From Kribbella sp. ALI-6-A (GTDB lineage Bacteria; Actinomycetota; Actinomycetes; Propionibacteriales; Kribbellaceae): a DNA stretch of 64,000 nucleotides. The translations under genes and the position numbers were made by a program. The notes below the pieces were generated by a model, which did no database searches, was not told the origin of the DNA, and worked only from the letters and a program-made list of their open reading frames with translations. Positions 6,635 to 16,765 of this stretch are shown here, piece after piece. Each line of letters opens with the position of its first letter. Positions within the stretch are counted from its first letter, which is position 1. The DNA lies in the NCBI RefSeq assembly GCF_001984195.1, contig NZ_MTQN01000007.1, positions 62,001 through 126,000 on the forward strand, in the 5' to 3' direction.

Positions 6635-8680
6635 TTACTTCATGGCAGTGAAGGCTTCGTCGGTGACCGGCCCGACGTCGTCGACACTCACCCCGTCGTT
6701 CGCGGCCTGCACGATCACGGTCATCGTGTTCGACCCGCGGTAACACTGCGTCGGCAACGTCTCGGTCGACGCCACACAGGTCGAGCCGCCGACCTTGCGC
6801 ACCTGCTCGGGCTTCGCGCCCGAGTCGCTGATCGTCTTGTCGATGTCTACCTTGCCGCGCAACGCGATCACGACGTACATCCGCTCGCCGCCGAGATCCC
6901 CGTACGCCTCGACCGTCGCCTGCTTGCCGTCGTTGATCCGGCTCAACGCCTCGCGGGTTTGATCGAGCTTCAGCTGATCGCGGAGTTCGGGGTCGGTGAT
7001 CCGGTCGAGGCCGGCCAGGGAGGGCGGGGGTGTGATGCCGCGGGCGGTGTTCAGCCGGCTCATGGGGCCGAGTCCGCCGAAGTAGCCGAGCAGGGCGAGG
7101 ATCAGGAGGACCAGGACGACGCCGCCGACGGTGAGCCAGGGGTTGCGGCGCCAGTTGCGTTTGGGGGTGGTGGGTGGGGGATTCTTGCCGTCGTTGGTTT
7201 TCGCGTCGGCCGCTCCTGCGCCGGCTGCGCCAGGAGTATCAGCCGCGGTTGCGCCAGCGGTACTAGCCGCGGTCGCACCAGCAGTACCGGTTGCGCCGGC
7301 GGTGTTGGTGCCGGGAGTGCCGGTTGCGGCCGGTCCGGTCGGGGATGCTGAACTGGGCTTGCTGCCAGAGGTGGTTGCCCCCAGCCCGCTCGTAGTCGAA
7401 CCAGTCGATGGTGCACCTGCTGGCGCCGTCCCTGCGGGCGCAGACCCCGGCGTGACCGGGGGAGCGGTGTCGGTCACCTTCGACCCGCCTGCAGCAGGAG
7501 AGGTCGTCGCGTTCTGCACGCCGGCGGGTGTGCTGCCTGGGACGTTCGTGGATCCTGATTCGGGACCGCCCGCAGCTGCCGCCGGTGTCGTCGAATCGGT
7601 CGCGCCTGCGGTGGTTGCCTTCGCGCCTTCGCTGGGTGGACGTGTCGTCTGACCATCCGCAGCAGGCGGTTTGGCTGTGGACTCGCTTGCATCGGATGTG
7701 CCGGCCGACGTCGTACGGGAGTCCGCGGCGGAGGTACCCGGGGCGGTCGTCGGCGTGGCCGGGCGATCGGCAGATCCCTCAGCGGGCTGAGTCGTGGGCG
7801 GTGTTCCACCTGATCCGTTTGAGACGGTCGCACCCGATGCGTCGGCGGGGCGAGTCCCCTCGGTAGCAGCAGGAGTGCCTCCGGCTGCAGTAGCAGGACG
7901 GTTGCCCTCGGCGGCATCTGCAGGACGGGTGCCGTCGGCAACACCCGACGAAGACGACGACGTGGTGGGGCGGTCGCTGCTGGCCGGGGTGGTTGCTTGG
8001 CGGATGGGGGTCTGGGGCGGGAGGGGCGTTTGGGCCGGCATCGGCGTTTGCGCGGGCATCGGCGTCTGCCCGGAGGTCGACCCAGGACGCTTCGTCGCCG
8101 GAGTCGCCGGAGTCGCCGGAGTTGCCGGAGTTGCCGGGGTCGCCGGGGTCGCCGGGGTCGCTGCGGGAGTCGACGGCTTCGTCGCCGACGTTCCGGGGGC
8201 GCCCGCGTTCGTGGAGGATTCCGCGGACGCCTGGTCGGCCGTTCTCGCCGAGGACTCATCGGTCGCCGGATCGCCCGTTGTCGCCGACGCCCCCGTGGAC
8301 GCCCGGTCAGCCGAGCTCGCGGAAGACTCCACGGATGCCGTCGGGCTCGCGGAAGACTCCTTGGACGCCGACGTGGCCGCCGACCCCGAGGAACTCACCC
8401 CGGATGCCTTTCCGGTCGACGCCGAGGGCGGCTTCGCGGATGAGGACTTCCTCGGCGACGCCGCCCGCGACTGCTTCGCGGCCGCACTCCCGCCCGACGC
8501 CTCGGTGCCGCCAGGCTCCGACGTACCAGCTGCATCGAACGGCAGCTCCGGCGTCTCCGCACCCGCCTGCTTCGACCCTCGGGCGGTCGTCTTCTTGGCA
8601 GGCCGGCGAGCGCGCTTCTTGGCGGGCTTGTCCGAAGACGTGGAGTCAGCCGGGGTGGGGGGCTGGTTCTCGTCGCTCAC
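6635..8680 (-). CDS. Low-complexity, membrane-anchored protein of unknown function
   Basis: 681 aa, not recognised. Residues about 16-40 are Lys/Arg-rich (KPAKKRARRPAKK). Residues 40-505 are an almost pure Ser/Thr/Ala/Pro/Gly region, surely disordered, with a run of TPA units near 185-215 and TPMPAQ repeats after it. One transmembrane helix lies at about 514-535 (WLTVGGVVLVLLILALL). A C-terminal folded domain of about 140 aa follows, with two Cys (about 635 and 646) that could form a disulfide. Topology is probably cytoplasmic basic/disordered N-terminus and outer domain. The GTG at 8680 follows GGAG. It lies downstream of valS on the same strand but behind a terminator. A wall- or surface-associated role is speculation. 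Confidence 0.6.
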   Translation of the reverse strand: MSDENQPPTPADSTSSDKPAKKRARRPAKKTTARGSKQAGAETPELPFDAAGTSEPGGTEASGGSAAAKQSRAASPRKSSSAKPPSASTGKASGVSSSGSAATSASKESSASPTASVESSASSADRASTGASATTGDPATDESSARTADQASAESSTNAGAPGTSATKPSTPAATPATPATPATPATPATPATPATKRPGSTSGQTPMPAQTPMPAQTPLPPQTPIRQATTPASSDRPTTSSSSSGVADGTRPADAAEGNRPATAAGGTPAATEGTRPADASGATVSNGSGGTPPTTQPAEGSADRPATPTTAPGTSAADSRTTSAGTSDASESTAKPPAADGQTTRPPSEGAKATTAGATDSTTPAAAAGGPESGSTNVPGSTPAGVQNATTSPAAGGSKVTDTAPPVTPGSAPAGTAPAGAPSTGSTTSGLGATTSGSKPSSASPTGPAATGTPGTNTAGATGTAGATAASTAGATAADTPGAAGAGAADAKTNDGKNPPPTTPKRNWRRNPWLTVGGVVLVLLILALLGYFGGLGPMSRLNTARGITPPPSLAGLDRITDPELRDQLKLDQTREALSRINDGKQATVEAYGDLGGERMYVVIALRGKVDIDKTISDSGAKPEQVRKVGGSTCVASTETLPTQCYRGSNTMTVIVQAANDGVSVDDVGPVTDEAFTAMK
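8098..8165. repeat. 9-bp tandem coding repeat (TPA codons)
   Basis: About seven copies of a GCCGGAGTC-like 9-mer in tandem, encoding the Thr-Pro-Ala run on the minus strand. Copies differ by single A/G and C/T changes. A site prone to slippage and length variation between strains. Confidence 0.7.
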
Positions 8681-8769
8681 GAAAGTGCTCCTTCGGACTG
8701 GCCGGGGGTCGGGCCGATGGTCCCACAGCTGGTGACTGGCTTCGCAGCGTAGTCGTTGGGTCGAAAGCC

Positions 8770-8805
8770 GTGACGCCCGCCTCCGAGGCAGGAGGCGGGC
8801 GTCAC
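8770..8805 (-). terminator. Terminator after valS
   Basis: Perfect 15-bp stem (8770-8784 with 8791-8805), 6-nt loop, starting 22 nt beyond the valS stop on the minus strand and about 90 nt before the next gene. Confidence 0.75.
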
Positions 8806-8827
8806 CGGGTGTGTTCGGACCTCGGGA

Positions 8828-11371
8828 TCAGAGGGTCGCGACCACCGAGACGGTGTCCGCGGTGTCCTCGGGGCTCCAGAGGATCTCGCCGGTGATGCGG
8901 CCGGCGGCGCGCAGGTCGTTCTCGGCGCGCTCGGCCAGGGCGAGGCGGGCGGCGGGGCCGCTGACCTCGACCTTGCTGACCTCGGTCTTCATCGAGACCT
9001 GCGCGGTGGACTTGGCGCCGCGGATCCCGGCGAGGACCTCGGAGACCGCGTCCAGGACGGCCGGGTCCTGCTCGGCGACCGCGAGGTCGACATCGGCGAC
9101 CGGCCAGCTGCTGGTGTGGATCGAACCCTCCTGCCACCACGACCAGACCTCTTCGGTCGCGAACGGCAGGTACGGCGCGAGCAGGCGCAGCTGGACCGAC
9201 AGGGCGATCGCCAGCGCGGCCTTGGCCGAGGCCGCGGCGGCCTCGCCCTGACCGCCGTACGCGCGCTCCTTGACCAGCTCGACGTAGTCGTCGCAGAACG
9301 TCCAGAAGAACCGCTCGCCGACCTCCAGCGCGCCGGTGTAGTCGTAGCGCTCGAACGCTGCGGTCGCCTCCGTGACGGTCTGCCGCAGCTTCTGCAGCAT
9401 CGCCAGGTCGACGGCTTCGGTGACGGCGGCCGCGTCGCCGGAGGTCGCCCCGAAGCCGAGCACGAACTTCGACGCGTTCAGGACCTTGATCGCCAGCCGC
9501 CGGCCGACCTTCATCTGCGACTCGTCGAACGGCGAGTCCAGGCCCGGCCGGGCCATCGCCGCGCGCCAGCGGACCGCGTCCGAGCCGTACTTGTCCAGGA
9601 TCTCCGAGGGCACGATCGCGTTGCCCTTGGACTTCGACATCTTCTTGCGGTCGGGGTCCACGACGAAGCCGGAGATCATCGAGCGCGCCCACGGCAGCGT
9701 GCCGTTCTCGAAGTGGGCCCGGACGACGCGGGAGAACAGCCAGGTGCGGATGATCTCGTGCGCGTGCGTGTTCAAGTCCATCGGGAAGGTGCGCTCGAAC
9801 AGGTCGTTGTCACGCTCCCAGCCGCAGACGATGTGCGGCGTCAGCGACGAGGTCGCCCAGGTGTCCATCACGTCGGGGTCGGCCTCGAACCCGCCCGGCT
9901 TGCCGCGCTGGGACTCGTCGTACCCACGCGGGCACTGCGAGGTCGGGTCGATCGGCAGCTCGGCCTCGCTCGGCATCAGCGGGTGGTCGTAGTCCGGCTC
10001 GCCGTCGTGACCGATCGGGTACCAGACCGGGAACGGGACGCCGAAGAACCGCTGCCGCGAGATCAGCCAGTCACCGTTCAGCCCGTTGACCCAGTTCAGG
10101 TAGCGGTGCTTCATGTGCTCGGGGACCCAGCCGAGCTCGTTGCCACGCTCGACGAACTCCGCCTTCAGGTCCGCGTCGCGCCCGCCGTTGCGGATGTACC
10201 ACTGGCGGGTCGAGACGATCTCCAGCGGCTTGTCGCCCTTCTCGAAAAAGTTCGCCATCCGCTTGGTCGGCTGCGGCTCGCCGTCCAGGTCGCCGCTCTC
10301 GCGCAGCTTGGCCACCATCAGCTCGCGCGCGCTGAAGACGGTCTTGCCGGCCAGCTCGGCGTAGAGCTCCGAGCCTTCCAGCCACTCCGGGGTCTCGCGC
10401 AGCAGCCGGCCGTCGCGGCCGATCACCGTGCGGACCGGGAGCTGCAGCTCACGCCACCACTGGACGTCGGTGAGGTCACCGAAGGTGCAGCACATCGCGA
10501 TGCCGGCGCCCTTGTCCGGCTCGGCCGCCTCGTGCGCCAGGACCGGGATCTCGACGCCGAACAGCGGCGAGCGGACCGTCGTACCGAACAGGGCCTGGTA
10601 GCGCTCGTCGTCGGGGTGCGCGATCAGCGCGACACAGGCCGGGATCAGCTCGGGCCGGGTGGTCTCGATGTGGATCGGGCCGTCGGCGCCGTGGAAGGCG
10701 ATCCGGTGGAAGGCGCCCGGGTAGTCGCGGGCCTCCAGCTCGGCCTGGGCGACGGCGGTCTGGAACGTGACGTCCCACATCGTCGGCGCCTCGGCCAGGT
10801 AGGCCTCACCGCGGGCGAAGTTGCGCAGGAAGGCGCGCTGCGACGTCCGGCGGGAGTCCTCGGAGATCGTGGTGTAGAGGTACGACCAGTCGACGCTCAG
10901 CCCGACCTGGCGCCACATCGCCTCGAACGCCTGCTCGTCGATGTGGGTCAGCTCGCCGCACAGCTCGACGAAGTTCTGCCGGCTGATCGAGACCTGCTTC
11001 TTCGGGTCCGGCTTGGCCGGCGGCGTGAAGTCGGGGTCGTAGGGCAGCGACGGGTCGCACCGGACGCCGTAGTAGTTCTGGACGCGGCGCTCGGTCGGCA
11101 GGCCGTTGTCGTCCCAGCCGATCGGGTAGAAGACCTTCTTGCCGCGCATCCGCTGGAACCGGGCGACCAGATCGGTGTGGGTGTAGCTGAAGATGTGACC
11201 GACGTGCAGCGACCCGGACACGGTCGGCGGCGGGGTGTCGATGGAGTAGACGTCGGCCCGCTCGGCCGTCCGGTCGAAGGCGTAGGTCTCCTGTTCCTTC
11301 CATACCGCAGCCCACTTCTCCTCGAGGCCTTCGAGGGTGGGCTTGTCGGGAACGCGGGAGATCTCGGTCAT
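8828..11371 (-). CDS. valS: Valyl-tRNA synthetase, archaeal-like (type 2) form
   Basis: Class I synthetase charging tRNA-Val. 847 aa from the ATG at 11371. HIGH motif HVGH at 56-59, editing (CP1) domain with ETTRPE, and KMSKS at 577-581. The sequence around residues 82-94 ([13 protein letters not shown]) resembles the archaeal-like class rather than the LWxxGTDHAGIATQ form of mycobacterial or Streptomyces ValRS. The protein ends soon after the anticodon-binding domain without the C-terminal coiled-coil arm of the usual bacterial enzyme. It diverges from folC by 72 bp instead of preceding it in the same direction. The start looks leaderless: TACGAT ends 7 nt upstream, no Shine-Dalgarno sequence. 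Not IleRS, judging from the motifs. Confidence 0.92.
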   Translation of the reverse strand: MTEISRVPDKPTLEGLEEKWAAVWKEQETYAFDRTAERADVYSIDTPPPTVSGSLHVGHIFSYTHTDLVARFQRMRGKKVFYPIGWDDNGLPTERRVQNYYGVRCDPSLPYDPDFTPPAKPDPKKQVSISRQNFVELCGELTHIDEQAFEAMWRQVGLSVDWSYLYTTISEDSRRTSQRAFLRNFARGEAYLAEAPTMWDVTFQTAVAQAELEARDYPGAFHRIAFHGADGPIHIETTRPELIPACVALIAHPDDERYQALFGTTVRSPLFGVEIPVLAHEAAEPDKGAGIAMCCTFGDLTDVQWWRELQLPVRTVIGRDGRLLRETPEWLEGSELYAELAGKTVFSARELMVAKLRESGDLDGEPQPTKRMANFFEKGDKPLEIVSTRQWYIRNGGRDADLKAEFVERGNELGWVPEHMKHRYLNWVNGLNGDWLISRQRFFGVPFPVWYPIGHDGEPDYDHPLMPSEAELPIDPTSQCPRGYDESQRGKPGGFEADPDVMDTWATSSLTPHIVCGWERDNDLFERTFPMDLNTHAHEIIRTWLFSRVVRAHFENGTLPWARSMISGFVVDPDRKKMSKSKGNAIVPSEILDKYGSDAVRWRAAMARPGLDSPFDESQMKVGRRLAIKVLNASKFVLGFGATSGDAAAVTEAVDLAMLQKLRQTVTEATAAFERYDYTGALEVGERFFWTFCDDYVELVKERAYGGQGEAAAASAKAALAIALSVQLRLLAPYLPFATEEVWSWWQEGSIHTSSWPVADVDLAVAEQDPAVLDAVSEVLAGIRGAKSTAQVSMKTEVSKVEVSGPAARLALAERAENDLRAAGRITGEILWSPEDTADTVSVVATL

Positions 11372-11443
11372 GCGCACAATCGTAGTGGTTGTCAAGGGAT
11401 GCTCCGACCGGATATCCACAGCCCTCACTAGACTGGTCCCCTG
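11372..11443. promoter_or_regulatory. Divergent valS/folC promoter region
   Basis: Two -10-like hexamers sit close to the two start codons: TACGAT on the minus strand (11384-11379), 7 nt before the valS ATG, and TAGACT on the plus strand (11429-11434), 9 nt before the folC ATG. Neither gene has a Shine-Dalgarno sequence, so both messages may be leaderless. I see no clear -35 for either. Confidence 0.4.
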
Positions 11444-12805
11444 ATGAGTGACCTCACGTACGCCGAAGTGTCGGCGAAGCTCCAGGCCCGCTGGCCGGAG
11501 AACAAGATGGACCCCACGCTGGAGCGCGTCCAGCGGCTCACCGAGCTGCTCGGCGACCCGCAGAAGGCGTACCCGGTGGTGCACCTGACCGGCACCAACG
11601 GCAAGACCTCGACCGCGCGGATGATCGACTCCCTGCTGCGGGAGGCCGGGCTGCGCACCGGCCGGTTCACCAGCCCGCACCTGGAGACGGTCCGCGAGCG
11701 GATCACGCTCGGCGGCGAGCCGATCAGCGAGCAGCGTTTCGTCGAGACCTACGAAGAGATCGCGCCGTACCTGGACGTCGTGGACTCCGAGCAGGAGCAC
11801 CCGCTGTCGTTCTTCGAGGTGATCACCGCGATGGCGTTCGCCGCCTTCGCCGACGCGCCCGTGGACGTCGCGATCGTCGAGGTGGGCCTCGGCGGCACCT
11901 GGGACGCGACCAACGTCGCCGACGGCGTCGTCTCGGTGATCACGCCGATCGCCGTCGACCACGCGCACATCCTCGGCACGGACCCGGTCACGATCGCCGG
12001 TGAGAAGTCCGGAATCATCAAGCCGGGCGGTACGGCGGTGCTCGCGCAGCAGAGCCTGGACGTGCTCGAGGTGCTGCAGCGCCGGGTGGCCCAGGTCGGC
12101 GCGCAGGTCGCGCGCGAGGGCCTGGAGTTCGGCGTGACCAGCCGGTCGGTCGCGGTCGGCGGTCAGCTGATCTCGATCAAGGGCCTGGGCGGCGAGTACG
12201 AGGACATCTTCCTTCCGCTGCACGGCGAGTACCAGGCGCACAACGCCGCGACCGCGCTGGCTGCCGTCGAGGCGCTGCTGGGCGCGACCGAGCAGACCGA
12301 GGGCCGGGTCACCGCCGAGGTGGTCCAAGCCGGATTCGCCGAGACCACCTCGCCGGGCCGGATGGAGGTCGTGCGCACCGGCCCGACCGTCATCGTCGAC
12401 GCCGCGCACAACCCGCACGGCGCCGAGGCGACCGCCGCGACGGTGAGCGAGGCGTTCGCGTTCAATCCGCTGATCGGCGTGGTCGGTGTGATGCGCGACA
12501 AGGACGTGTACGGCGTACTCGAGGCCTACGAGCCGATCATGGAGACGATCGTCTGCACCCGGAACTCGTTCGAGCGCTCGATGCCTGCCGAGGAACTCGG
12601 GGAGATCGCGGCCGAGGTGTTCGGCGAGGACCGGGTCGTCGTCCGCCCGCACCTGGTGGACGCGATCGACGAAGGGCTGCGGCTGGCCGAGCAGGACGCG
12701 ATCGCGTTCGGCTCCGGCGGCGTGCTGATCACCGGTTCGGTGATCACCGCCGGCGAGGCCCGCAAGCTGCTGGTCCGCAAGCCGAAGGAAGCTGAGCAGC
12801 GATGA
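11444..12805 (+). CDS. folC: Bifunctional folylpolyglutamate synthase/dihydrofolate synthase
   Basis: Adds glutamate to dihydropteroate and to reduced folates, retaining them in the cell. 453 aa, usual length. The P-loop GTNGKT is at 50-55, followed by the Mur-ligase-like central domain ([35 protein letters not shown] segment) and a C-terminal domain with [12 protein letters not shown] at 11444, probably leaderless. Its stop overlaps the next start (ATGA), coupling it to the DUF4233 gene. This folC-DUF4233-ndk order is standard in actinobacteria. Confidence 0.95.
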   Translation: MSDLTYAEVSAKLQARWPENKMDPTLERVQRLTELLGDPQKAYPVVHLTGTNGKTSTARMIDSLLREAGLRTGRFTSPHLETVRERITLGGEPISEQRFVETYEEIAPYLDVVDSEQEHPLSFFEVITAMAFAAFADAPVDVAIVEVGLGGTWDATNVADGVVSVITPIAVDHAHILGTDPVTIAGEKSGIIKPGGTAVLAQQSLDVLEVLQRRVAQVGAQVAREGLEFGVTSRSVAVGGQLISIKGLGGEYEDIFLPLHGEYQAHNAATALAAVEALLGATEQTEGRVTAEVVQAGFAETTSPGRMEVVRTGPTVIVDAAHNPHGAEATAATVSEAFAFNPLIGVVGVMRDKDVYGVLEAYEPIMETIVCTRNSFERSMPAEELGEIAAEVFGEDRVVVRPHLVDAIDEGLRLAEQDAIAFGSGGVLITGSVITAGEARKLLVRKPKEAEQR

Positions 12806-13137
12806 GATCCCTGGCGTCCATCGTGCTCGGCTTCGAGTCGATCGTGCTCGCGCTGGCCACGCCCGTGATGATCTCGGTCGCCGACGTCGACTCCGGTACG
12901 GCGCTGCCGCTGTGCCTGGGCCTGGCCGCGCTGGCGATCGTCGCGGCCGGCCTGCTGCGCAACCGGGTCGGTTACGCGCTCGGCTGGCTGGTGCAGGTCG
13001 GCGCGGTCGGCCTGGGCTTCGTCGTACCGGTGATGTTCGTGCTCGGCCTGGCCTTCGCCGGCTTCTGGGTGATGGCGATCGTGCTCGGCCGCCGGATCGA
13101 CGAGGCCAAGGCGGCGCAGGCCCGCGCCGCCGGTTAG
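12802..13137 (+). CDS. DUF4233 family small membrane protein
   Basis: 111 aa, highly hydrophobic, with about four predicted membrane segments (residues about 4-24, 31-48, 53-72 and 75-97) and a short charged C-terminus ([12 protein letters not shown]). The family is found between folC and ndk across actinobacteria; its function is unknown. The ATG overlaps the folC stop by 4 nt, so translation is coupled. Confidence 0.85.
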   Translation: MRSLASIVLGFESIVLALATPVMISVADVDSGTALPLCLGLAALAIVAAGLLRNRVGYALGWLVQVGAVGLGFVVPVMFVLGLAFAGFWVMAIVLGRRIDEAKAAQARAAG

Positions 13138-13190
13138 GCTCGGCGGCCCCGAGACTTTCGTCGCAGACTTCGAGAAAGAGAAAAGACACC

Positions 13191-13601
13191 ATGTCGCAGC
13201 GCACGCTCGTCCTGCTGAAGCCCGACACCGTACGCCGTGGCCTGGTCGGGGAGATCCTCGGCCGGTTTGAGGCCAAGGGGCTGTCGATCGTGGCGATGGA
13301 GCTGCGCTCGATCGACGGCGAGACGGCCGACCAGCACTACGCCGAGCACGTCGAGCGGGACTTCTACCCGCCGCTGCGGGCGTTCGTCACCTCCGGCCCG
13401 CTGGTCGCGCTGGTGCTCGAGGGTGACGAGGCGATCGAGGTCGTGCGCGCGCTGAACGGCGCCACCGACGGCCGCAAGGCCGCTCCCGGCACGATCCGCG
13501 GCGACTTCTCGCTGTCCAACCGGGAGAACCTGGTGCACGGCTCGGACTCCCCGGAGTCGGCCGAGCGCGAGATCAAGATCTGGTTCCCCGACCTGCCCTG
13601 A
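13191..13601 (+). CDS. ndk: Nucleoside diphosphate kinase
   Basis: Transfers the gamma phosphate of ATP to NDPs through a phosphohistidine, balancing NTP and dNTP pools. 136 aa, normal length. Active-site His116 lies in the NLVHGSD motif; the N-terminal [13 protein letters not shown] binding segment is present. The ATG at 13191 follows GAGAAAGAGAAAAG. Convergent with the AfsR-like gene, only 15 bp apart, with no obvious terminator between them. Confidence 0.97.
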   Translation: MSQRTLVLLKPDTVRRGLVGEILGRFEAKGLSIVAMELRSIDGETADQHYAEHVERDFYPPLRAFVTSGPLVALVLEGDEAIEVVRALNGATDGRKAAPGTIRGDFSLSNRENLVHGSDSPESAEREIKIWFPDLP

Positions 13602-13616
13602 TCCGGTCCGCGGGCG

Positions 13617-16349
13617 TCAGGCGCGGAGCTTGGCTCGCAGCTCGTTGGCCGTTGGGTGGTTGAGATAGCTCAGCAGATCCAGAGCGGACTGCCACGAACT
13701 GTGGGCTGCTGACTCGTCACCCACCTCGTGGTGGACGTCGCCCAGGTGCTGCAGCATGAGCGCCTGGTAGTACAGGTCGTTCAGCTCGCGGTACAGCGAC
13801 AGGGCCTTGCGGTAGCAGTCGATCGCTTCGCCGTACGCCGACTGGCACCGGTAGGCGTAGCCGAGGTGGTCCCAGGTCGCTGCTTCGCCGAGCTTGTGGT
13901 CGACCTGCTGGTAGAGCTGCTGCGCCTGGAGGCAGTACTGGACCGCCAGCTCGTACTCCCCGAAGGTGGTGGCGTGCAGCAGGCCCAGTGAGTTGAGCGC
14001 GAGAGCCTGGCCGGTCCGGTGGCCGGCTGCGCGGAACAGGTCGGACGCGATCAGGTCGTGCTCGTACGACTCCTTCAGGCGGTCCTGCTGCGCCAGGACG
14101 AAGGCCAGCATGCGTTCGCACCAGGCCTGGGCGACCGGGTCGCCCTTGGCCAGCTGCAACGCCGCCTCCGCCTCGGCCAGGGCTTCGGGGAGGCGCTGCT
14201 GGCGGGCGAGGGCGTGGGCACGGTAGCGCCGGGCCATCACCTGGGCGGCCGTGTCGCCGGACCGCTCGGAGGCGTAGACCGCTGAGCCCATCACGTCGAC
14301 CCAGGTGCTCCACAGCCCGCGGCGCTCGAGGTAGCCGGTGATGGTCCGCGCCAGGTGAGTCGCATGTGCATCGAAGCCTCGGCGTACGGCGTGCTCTACC
14401 AAGGCGACCAGGTTGGCGCACTCCTGCTCGAACCAGTCGAACGCCTCCTGGTAGCCACCGAAGGTCCGTGCGTACGGCGTACCGGCGGGCTCGGGCAGTT
14501 CGTCGGGGTCGCGGTGCGGGCGGAGCCACTGGTCGCCGGCGTCCGCCGTACGGAGGTAGTAGTCGAGGAGTCGCTGCACGGGGATGTGCTCGTCGGCGGC
14601 GAGCTCGGCTGCGTAGGTGCGGAGCAGGTCGTGTGCCGAGTACCGCCCGGGGGAGTGCTGGGAGAGCAGGTGCGCTCGCTCCAGCTCTGCCAGAGCCGGC
14701 ATGACGCGGTCGGGCGTCGTACCGGCCAGTGCTGCTGCGGCGTCGACGGAGAGGTCTGGGCCGGGATGCGCGCCGTACAGCTTGAACGTGTGGGCCGAGG
14801 TCGCCTTGAGGAGCTGGTACGACCAGGAGAAGACCGCACGGAGGTCGGTCGCCTCGTCCTCGCCGGCGAAGGCGTCCAGTCCCTGCCTCGTACGCCGTAG
14901 GTCGGTGGCGACCGAGCTGAGTGACCAGCCCGGGTGGGCGGCGGCGTGGGCCGCGACGAGTGACAGCGCCAGCGGCAGCCGGGCAGCAACCTCGATGAGT
15001 TCGTGTACGGCGTCTCGCTCGGCCCGCAGGCGGTGGCTGCCGAGTGCGCCTTCGAGCAGGGCCACGGCCTGGTCCCAGTCCATCAGATCCAAGGTGACCG
15101 GGTGGGCCCCTTCCGTCGCGAGCAGACCCGGCAGGGCGTCGCGGCTGGTCACCACTACTCGACAGGTGTTGCCGCCTGGCAGCAGTGGGCGGACCTGGGC
15201 GGCGTTGCGGGCGTTGTCGAGCATGATCAGCATCCGGCGGTCCGCGAGCAGGGTCCGATAGAGCGCAGCCTGGGCGGCATCGCCGGCCGGGATCCGCCCG
15301 GGCATGGACTGCAAGGCGTCGAGGAAGCCACGGATGGCGTCAGCCGGGTCGACCAGCTCGCCGGAGGGGTCGAAACCGCGCAGGTTCACATACAGCTGGC
15401 CATCCGGGAAGTGCGCCTGTGCTCGCTCGGCCCACTGGATCGCCAGAGCGGTCTTGCCGACACCAGCCGTCCCGGAGATCACCGCGATCGAGCCGGTCGG
15501 GCTCAGCAGCACCCGGTCGAGCTCGGCGAGCTCCTGCTCGCGGCCGATGAAGGTGCGTCCGACGGTAGGCAGCTGGTGCGGTACGACGTCCCGAGAGGTC
15601 CGTGTGGCGGCTGCCCGGGCATCTGACGCGAGCACCGCCTGGTGAAGGCGGCGCAGCTCCGGACCAGGGTCGAGGCCCAGCTCGTCGGCCAGGCGCCTGG
15701 ATGCCTCGCTGAAGGTGGCCAACGCGGCTGCCGGCTGGCCGGCCTTGATCTGGCTCTGCATGAGCAAGGCCCACAGGGACTCGCGCAACGGGTAGCGACG
15801 GGTCAGGCTGCGCAGCTCCGAGGTGACGGCGGCGTGATCGTTGGGATCACCGTGGTCGAGCCTCGCGGAGAGCAGGAGCTCGGTGGCGTGCAGGCGTTCC
15901 TCGGTGAGGGCCGGGGCGGCGTCGCGGATCAGAGCGCCTGCTGCCAGGCCTGCGAGCGGCTCACCACGCCACAGCGCCAGCGCCTCGGTCAGCAGGCGCA
16001 TCCGCTCGGCGGGATCGGCGGTGCCCGTACTGGCTCCCACCAGGTCGCGAAAGCGGGTCACGTCGATCTCGGCCGGGTCGACGGCGATCACGTAGCCGGC
16101 CGCCTCGGTCCGGATGAGCGGGCGGCCCAGCAGGGTCCGCAGCCGAGACATGTAGGTCTGCAGGGCTGCTCGGGGCCGGGCGGGGAGGTCCTCCTCCCAC
16201 AGTGTGTCCATCAGCTCCTGCCCGGCGACCACCCGGTTGGGCTGCAGCAGGAGCGCGGCCAGCAGGACCCTGAGACGGTTCGCGGCCAGCTCGATCCGCC
16301 GGCCGGAGTCGTCGAGGACCTCGACCGGGCCGAGCAGCCGGAATTCCAT
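13617..16349 (-). CDS. AfsR/SARP-family regulator with NB-ARC ATPase and TPR domains
   Basis: Pleiotropic transcriptional activator of the AfsR type, 910 aa. Residues 1-90: OmpR-like winged helix (MEFRLLGPVEVLDD start, then LRVLLAALLLQPNRVV). About 95-245: bacterial transcriptional activator domain. About 265-560: STAND ATPase with Walker A GTAGVGKT (293-300), Walker B RRMLIMLDNA (371-380) and VVVTSR (398-403). About 600-900: TPR repeats (ATWDHLGYAYR type). The ATG at 16349 follows GGCGGG; the frame stays open upstream but without similarity. Such regulators often steer secondary metabolism, yet no biosynthetic cluster adjoins, so the target is unknown. Confidence 0.88.
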   Translation of the reverse strand: MEFRLLGPVEVLDDSGRRIELAANRLRVLLAALLLQPNRVVAGQELMDTLWEEDLPARPRAALQTYMSRLRTLLGRPLIRTEAAGYVIAVDPAEIDVTRFRDLVGASTGTADPAERMRLLTEALALWRGEPLAGLAAGALIRDAAPALTEERLHATELLLSARLDHGDPNDHAAVTSELRSLTRRYPLRESLWALLMQSQIKAGQPAAALATFSEASRRLADELGLDPGPELRRLHQAVLASDARAAATRTSRDVVPHQLPTVGRTFIGREQELAELDRVLLSPTGSIAVISGTAGVGKTALAIQWAERAQAHFPDGQLYVNLRGFDPSGELVDPADAIRGFLDALQSMPGRIPAGDAAQAALYRTLLADRRMLIMLDNARNAAQVRPLLPGGNTCRVVVTSRDALPGLLATEGAHPVTLDLMDWDQAVALLEGALGSHRLRAERDAVHELIEVAARLPLALSLVAAHAAAHPGWSLSSVATDLRRTRQGLDAFAGEDEATDLRAVFSWSYQLLKATSAHTFKLYGAHPGPDLSVDAAAALAGTTPDRVMPALAELERAHLLSQHSPGRYSAHDLLRTYAAELAADEHIPVQRLLDYYLRTADAGDQWLRPHRDPDELPEPAGTPYARTFGGYQEAFDWFEQECANLVALVEHAVRRGFDAHATHLARTITGYLERRGLWSTWVDVMGSAVYASERSGDTAAQVMARRYRAHALARQQRLPEALAEAEAALQLAKGDPVAQAWCERMLAFVLAQQDRLKESYEHDLIASDLFRAAGHRTGQALALNSLGLLHATTFGEYELAVQYCLQAQQLYQQVDHKLGEAATWDHLGYAYRCQSAYGEAIDCYRKALSLYRELNDLYYQALMLQHLGDVHHEVGDESAAHSSWQSALDLLSYLNHPTANELRAKLRA

Positions 16350-16765
16350 CCCGCCATTCTGGCCCCAGCCGGGCGTGAAAGCGCCAGGAAAGCGTGATGA
16401 ATGCAGCAACCTGCACACTCGGCGGGCGGAGAACTCCGTCATCCGGCCGCGTGCGACCGGACGGGGGAGACCTGCCGCGCCCGTGGGGAGGAGCGCTCGC
16501 CCACCAGGGGAGGGGCGAGATCTGGGGGCGTGTGGTGCCGCCGGCAACCATCGGCGGCACCACCCGGGCCGGCGTACGAGATGGGTGGTCGGGACGGCGA
16601 GCAAGCGGCTCGTGGGTTGTCCACAAGGGCGAGCCGCATGCTGGCCGCGCGTGACCTTGCGGATACTATGCGTGGTGGACGGACGGTGTCGTGTCGGTCC
16701 GCAGGTGGCGCCTGGTCCGCGCTTAGCCTGTGAAGCCGGGACCCGAACGGCGGGAGGGGGCCTGC
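16350..16765. other. 416-bp non-coding gap between the AfsR-like gene and mreB
   Basis: Must hold the promoters of both divergent genes. I see one strong hairpin (separate entry), a -10-like TACTAT at 16664-16669 without a convincing -35, and an SD-like GGGAGGGGG at 16751-16759 serving mreB. Open frames across it have no recognisable protein content. Confidence 0.5.
16532..16563. repeat. 11-bp perfect hairpin in the mreB upstream region
   Basis: GTGGTGCCGCC (16532-16542), 10-nt loop, GGCGGCACCAC (16553-16563). It lies 203 bp upstream of mreB. It could be a 5'-UTR structure, an operator, or a terminator of an unseen upstream transcript. Confidence 0.6.

Noticed and set aside
11372..13276. In-frame upstream extension of valS
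   Set aside because: Lies antisense to folC, the DUF4233 gene and ndk; synthetase similarity begins at the ATG at 11371.
13617..16349. STAND-type antiphage defence protein
   Set aside because: The N-terminal winged helix plus BTAD and the TPR tail mark it as an AfsR/SARP transcription factor; no defence genes adjoin.
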